From: Cellulomonadaceae bacterium
GTDB lineage: Bacteria > Actinomycetota > Actinomycetes > Actinomycetales > Cellulomonadaceae
Assembly (NCBI GenBank): GCA_031283115.1
Contig: JAITCK010000072.1
Coordinates: 1 to 8,134, forward strand
Direction of reading: 5' to 3'
DNA: 8,134 nucleotides
Shown here in pieces: positions 5,861 to 8,134 of this stretch. The stretch's first letter is position 1; each line of letters opens with the position of its first letter. A model generated the notes under the pieces. The model was not told where the DNA came from. It worked only from the letters and a program-made list of their open reading frames with translations, and ran no database searches. Made by a program: the position numbers and the translations under genes.

Positions 5861-7654
5861 TCAGACTGCTGCGAGAGCAGGCTCTTTGAAGGTGACGCGC
5901 TCGTGGAATTCGCCCTGCTTGCCCGTGTTGAAGGAGGAGACGGGGCGCAGGTAGCCCATGACGCGGGTCCACACTTCAGTGTCACGCTTGCAGGTGGGGC
6001 AAGTGTGCTGTTCACCGGCCAGATAGCCGTGGATTTCACAGACGGAGAAGGTGGGGGTGACGGTGATGTAGGGCAGGCGGAAGGATTCTAGGGACCGCTT
6101 GACCAGGGTTTTGCAGGCTTCGGCGTCGGAGACGCGCTCGCCCATGTAGAGGTGGAGCACGGTGCCGCCCGTGTACTTGGTTTGCAACTCTTCTTGCATT
6201 TCTAGGGCTTCGAAGGGGTCGTCGGTGTAGCCGACGGGCAGCTGGGAGGAGTTGGTGTAGTAGGGCTCGTCAGGGGTGCCAGCCTGGATGATGTCGGCGT
6301 AGCGTTTCTTGTCTTCGCGGGCGAACCGGTAGGTGGTGCCTTCGGCGGGGGTGGCTTCCAGGTTGTAGAGGTGGCCGGTGCGCTCTTGGGCGTCTACCAT
6401 GCGGGCACGAATGTGGTCGAGAACGTCCACGGCCAGCAGGCGGCCACCATCGGACGTGATGTCTTCTTTGTCGCCGGTGAAGTTGCGGATCATTTCGTTG
6501 ACGCCGTTGATGCCGATGGTGGAGAAGTGGGATTCCAGGGAGCCCAGGTAGCGGCGGGTGTAGGGGAAGAGTCCGTCGTTCATCAGGCGTTGCACGGTGG
6601 CGCGCTTGGTTTCCAGGGATGCCACAGAAATGTCGATGAGCCGGTCGAGGGCTGCGGTGAGACCGCCCCAGTCGCCAGCGTGTAGGTAGCCCAGGCGGGC
6701 CATGTTGAGGGTGACCACGCCGATGGATCCGGTTTGCTCGCCAGACCCGAACAGGCCGTTTCCGCGCTTGAGGAGTTCGCGCAGGTCAAGTTGGAGGCGG
6801 CAGCACATGGATCGGACGTCGCCGGGGTTGAGTTCAGAGTTGAGGAAGTTTTGGAAGTAGGGGGTGCCGTACTTGGCCGTCATCTCAAAGATTTTGGTGG
6901 CGACGGGGGAGGCCCAGTCGAAGTCGGGGGTGATGTTGTAGGTGGGGATGGGGAAGGTGAAGGCCCGGCCTGCGGCGTCGCCTTCCGTCATCACGTCGAC
7001 GAAGGCCATGTTGATCATGGCCATTTCTTGCGTCAGGTCGCCGTAGGTGAAGTCGGCCAGGTCTTCGCCGCCGATGAGGGGCTGGTCGTCTTTGAAGTCG
7101 TCGGGGCAAACCAGGTCAAAGGTGAGGTTGGTGAAGGGGGTTTGGGTTCCCCAGCGCGACGGCACGTTGAGGTTGTAGACGAGTTCTTGGATGCCTTGGC
7201 GCACCTGGTCATACGACAGGTTGTCGAGGCGGACGTAGGGGGCCATGAGGGTGTCGAAGGAGGAGAAGGCTTGCGCGCCCGCCCACTCGTTTTGCAGGGT
7301 GCCCAGGAAGTTGACGATTTGGCCTAGGGCGCTTGAGAAGTGGCGGGGGGGCTTGGAGTCGATTTTTCCTTGGACACCGCCGAAGCCTTCGTGGAGCAGT
7401 TGGCGCAGGGACCATCCGGCGCAGTAGCCGCCGAGCACGTCGAGGTCGTGAACGTGAATGTCGCCGACGCGGTGGGCTTCACCGAGTTCGGGTGTGTAGA
7501 TTTCGTCCAGCCAGTAGTTGGCGGTGATTTTGCCAGCCATGTTGAGGATGAGCCCGCCCAGGGAGTAGCCCTGGTTGGCGTTGGCTTTGACCCGCCAGTC
7601 TGACCTGTCGAGGTATTCGTTGACGGTGCTGGCGACGTCCACACTGCGGCCCAT
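5861..7654 (-). CDS. nrdD: Anaerobic (class III) ribonucleoside-triphosphate reductase, ATP-cone-less
   Basis: This 597-residue glycyl-radical enzyme reduces ribonucleotides to deoxyribonucleotides without oxygen. Visible features: the core opening SDWRVKANANQGYSLGGLIL (18-37); C78 in GYCAGWS; the cysteine pair C284-C285 in RSMCCRLQLD, containing the expected thiyl-radical site; a C-terminal metal site, CEIH...CPTC (C539, H542, C552, C555); and the glycyl radical site G567 in RVMGYL. The usual roughly 90-residue N-terminal ATP-cone is missing: the protein starts close to where the catalytic domain begins, and TGA lies two codons before the ATG. AAGGA (7667-7663), 8 bases upstream, supports ATG 7654. 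Length is near that of the cone-less phage T4 enzyme (about 600) rather than E. coli NrdD (about 710). nrdG follows after 9 bp. Paired NrdR boxes and a CRP-like site lie upstream. Confidence 0.96.
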   Translation of the reverse strand: MGRSVDVASTVNEYLDRSDWRVKANANQGYSLGGLILNMAGKITANYWLDEIYTPELGEAHRVGDIHVHDLDVLGGYCAGWSLRQLLHEGFGGVQGKIDSKPPRHFSSALGQIVNFLGTLQNEWAGAQAFSSFDTLMAPYVRLDNLSYDQVRQGIQELVYNLNVPSRWGTQTPFTNLTFDLVCPDDFKDDQPLIGGEDLADFTYGDLTQEMAMINMAFVDVMTEGDAAGRAFTFPIPTYNITPDFDWASPVATKIFEMTAKYGTPYFQNFLNSELNPGDVRSMCCRLQLDLRELLKRGNGLFGSGEQTGSIGVVTLNMARLGYLHAGDWGGLTAALDRLIDISVASLETKRATVQRLMNDGLFPYTRRYLGSLESHFSTIGINGVNEMIRNFTGDKEDITSDGGRLLAVDVLDHIRARMVDAQERTGHLYNLEATPAEGTTYRFAREDKKRYADIIQAGTPDEPYYTNSSQLPVGYTDDPFEALEMQEELQTKYTGGTVLHLYMGERVSDAEACKTLVKRSLESFRLPYITVTPTFSVCEIHGYLAGEQHTCPTCKRDTEVWTRVMGYLRPVSSFNTGKQGEFHERVTFKEPALAAV

Positions 7655-7662
7655 GTCTCAAG

Positions 7663-7667
7663 TCCTT
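7663..7667 (-). promoter_or_regulatory. Ribosome binding site of nrdD
   Basis: AAGGA on the minus strand lies 8 bases before ATG 7654. With the in-frame TGA at 7660-7658, it fixes the nrdD start and rules out a translated ATP-cone upstream in this frame. Confidence 0.7.
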
Positions 7668-7756
7668 GCTTACTCGTTGATGTCCGATGGCAGGCAGGCG
7701 TGGGCTATGGGAGCCGGTGGCCTGTTCGTTTCGGCATGTCGCGCCGGTAACGGTAC

Positions 7757-7798
7757 TGTCATCGCTGTAACTACCACGGTGTAACTTCCGCGATGACA
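7757..7798. repeat. Perfect 9-bp inverted repeat enclosing two TGTAACT direct repeats
   Basis: TGTCATCGC (7757-7765) and GCGATGACA (7790-7798) are perfect complements, 24 bp apart. Between them lie two copies of TGTAACT (7766-7772 and 7780-7786), starting 14 bp apart; a related GGTAAC occurs at 7746-7751. The element sits between the NrdR boxes and the nrdD ribosome site. It could be a hairpin in the 5' leader of the nrdD mRNA or a binding site for an unknown regulator. Confidence 0.6.
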
Positions 7799-7825
7799 CC
7801 TATCAAACCACAACATCTAGGGCAA
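7797..7825 (-). promoter_or_regulatory. Possible nrdD promoter
   Basis: On the minus strand TTGCCC (7825-7820) and TAGGTG (7802-7797) are separated by 17 bp and could be -35 and -10 elements. The -10 match is poor. The proposed promoter overlaps the proximal NrdR box, as expected for a repressor site. Transcription would start near 7790, at the edge of the inverted repeat. Confidence 0.3.
7808..7823. promoter_or_regulatory. NrdR box, nrdD-proximal
   Basis: CCACAACATCTAGGGC matches the known NrdR box consensus acaCwAtATaTwGtgt at 11 of 16 positions, including every strongly conserved (capital) position. NrdR is the ATP/dATP-sensing repressor of ribonucleotide reductase genes. The partner box lies exactly 31 bp away. 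Confidence 0.75.
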
Positions 7826-7838
7826 TGCACGGCAACTG

Positions 7839-7854
7839 ACACCACATGTCGTAT
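7839..7854. promoter_or_regulatory. NrdR box, nrdD-distal
   Basis: ACACCACATGTCGTAT matches the NrdR consensus at 11 of 16 positions, again with all strongly conserved positions kept. The 15-bp gap to the other box (31 bp centre to centre, about three helical turns) is the canonical arrangement, which makes the pair much more convincing than either box alone. Confidence 0.75.
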
Positions 7855-7858
7855 CAAA

Positions 7859-7874
7859 TGTGCAATAAATCACA
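7859..7874. promoter_or_regulatory. CRP/GlxR-type operator palindrome
   Basis: TGTGCAATAAATCACA matches the CRP/GlxR-type consensus TGTGA-N6-TCACA in nine of ten specified bases; the central TA of the corynebacterial GlxR site is also present. The palindrome extends to AAATGTG/CACATTT (7856-7862 and 7870-7876, with T7870 shared by the right-hand TCACA half-site), and GTATC (7851-7855) and GATAC (7882-7886) flank it. The site sits between the ACT-domain gene and nrdD, about 20 bp from the distal NrdR box. Confidence 0.6.
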
Positions 7875-7898
7875 TTTTGTCGATACCCACCAAGAGCA

Positions 7899-8134
7899 TC
7901 ACACGGTGCGGAAACCCTCGGCCTTCACAGCAGCAACGATGGTGTCGCAGTGGGCGTGGCCTTTGGCTTCAATCTCCAAGGTGACCGTCGCATCGAACAC
8001 ACCCAAGGCCAAATCCATGCGTGAATGACGCACCTCAACAATATTGCCGCCCGCTTGACCCACAACAGCCACCAGCCGGGCCAACGACCCCGGCCTGTCA
8101 TCAAGTAACGCCCGAAGTTGCAGGTAACGGCCCG
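7899..8134 (-). CDS. Threonine dehydratase-type protein, C-terminal ACT domain (5' end outside window)
   Basis: The minus strand is open from the right edge to TGA at 7899-7901, giving the last 77 residues of a protein: GRYLQLRALLDDRPGSLARL, then VVGQAGGNIVEVRHSR and later KAEGFRTV. This is an ACT domain: a beta strand, the DRPGSLARL turn and helix, then GGNIVEVRHSR. The GRYL entry and the H-S-R region resemble the regulatory C-terminus of actinobacterial single-ACT threonine ammonia-lyases (IlvA/TdcB type), which turn threonine into 2-oxobutanoate and ammonia. The catalytic pyridoxal-phosphate domain lies outside the window, so another ACT-tailed enzyme cannot be excluded. The gene ends 244 bp upstream of nrdD, with no strong terminator beyond the AT-rich palindrome at 7851-7886. 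Confidence 0.75.
   Translation of the reverse strand, partial: GRYLQLRALLDDRPGSLARLVAVVGQAGGNIVEVRHSRMDLALGVFDATVTLEIEAKGHAHCDTIVAAVKAEGFRTV

Noticed and set aside
5183..6091. Plus-strand open frame of about 300 codons across nrdG and the nrdD end
   Set aside because: It is antisense to two well-identified genes, spans their junction, has no recognisable domain, and is the usual result of high GC content.
6734..7327. Plus-strand open frame rich in Val, Glu and Gly inside nrdD
   Set aside because: It is a mirror of the conserved nrdD coding strand; composition follows nrdD codons and no domain is seen.
7655..7800. Cobalamin or other riboswitch in the nrdD leader
   Set aside because: GCCACCGG and a 9-bp stem are present, but the conserved B12-box and the other core elements are not, and class III enzymes do not need cobalamin.
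7851..7886. Intrinsic terminator of the ACT-domain gene
   Set aside because: The palindrome is AT-rich with no T run on the minus strand after the stem, and its core fits a CRP-type operator better.

Overview
The window looks like a chromosomal segment of a high-GC Gram-positive bacterium (Actinomycetota), probably one able to live without oxygen. This rests on the GC-rich, GC-ending codons of most genes, the actinobacterial style of the proteins, and a class III (strictly anaerobic) ribonucleotide reductase. The genus cannot be fixed from the sequence. All eight recognisable genes lie on the minus strand, so they read from high to low coordinates; the open frames on the plus strand are antisense shadows.

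Layout in the direction of transcription: the tail of a threonine dehydratase-type ACT domain (8134-7899, gene cut by the window edge); a 244-bp control region (7898-7655); nrdD (7654-5861) and nrdG (5851-5102), the anaerobic ribonucleotide reductase and its radical-SAM activase, 9 bp apart; a large one-membrane-segment DUF4012 envelope protein (start at 5068 or later, end 2906) that lies in the same reading frame as nrdG; a gap with a weak terminator-like hairpin; a small secreted, membrane-anchored protein (2726-2118); a type 1 RNase H (2088-1501); a ferritin-like/VIT fusion iron transporter of the MbfA type (1387-284), closed by a good intrinsic terminator; and the first 76 codons of a probable MFS transporter (230 to the left edge).

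The strongest signal is upstream of nrdD. Two 16-bp NrdR boxes are spaced exactly 31 bp centre to centre, a near-perfect CRP/GlxR-type palindrome lies next to them, and a perfect 9-bp inverted repeat encloses two copies of TGTAACT. NrdR boxes are established control sites for ribonucleotide reductase genes. The CRP-like site and the inverted repeat suggest further control of the anaerobic enzyme, possibly by carbon or redox state. NrdD has no N-terminal ATP-cone and an in-frame stop directly precedes its start codon, so the usual dATP off-switch appears to be missing.

I found no CRISPR array, insertion sequence, tRNA, rRNA, phage gene or toxin-antitoxin pair, and I do not claim a wholly new system. 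The items most worth following up are the layered nrdD control region, the in-frame nrdG/DUF4012 junction, the RNase HI tail ending in LFD, and a degenerate sorting-signal-like C-terminus on the small envelope protein.
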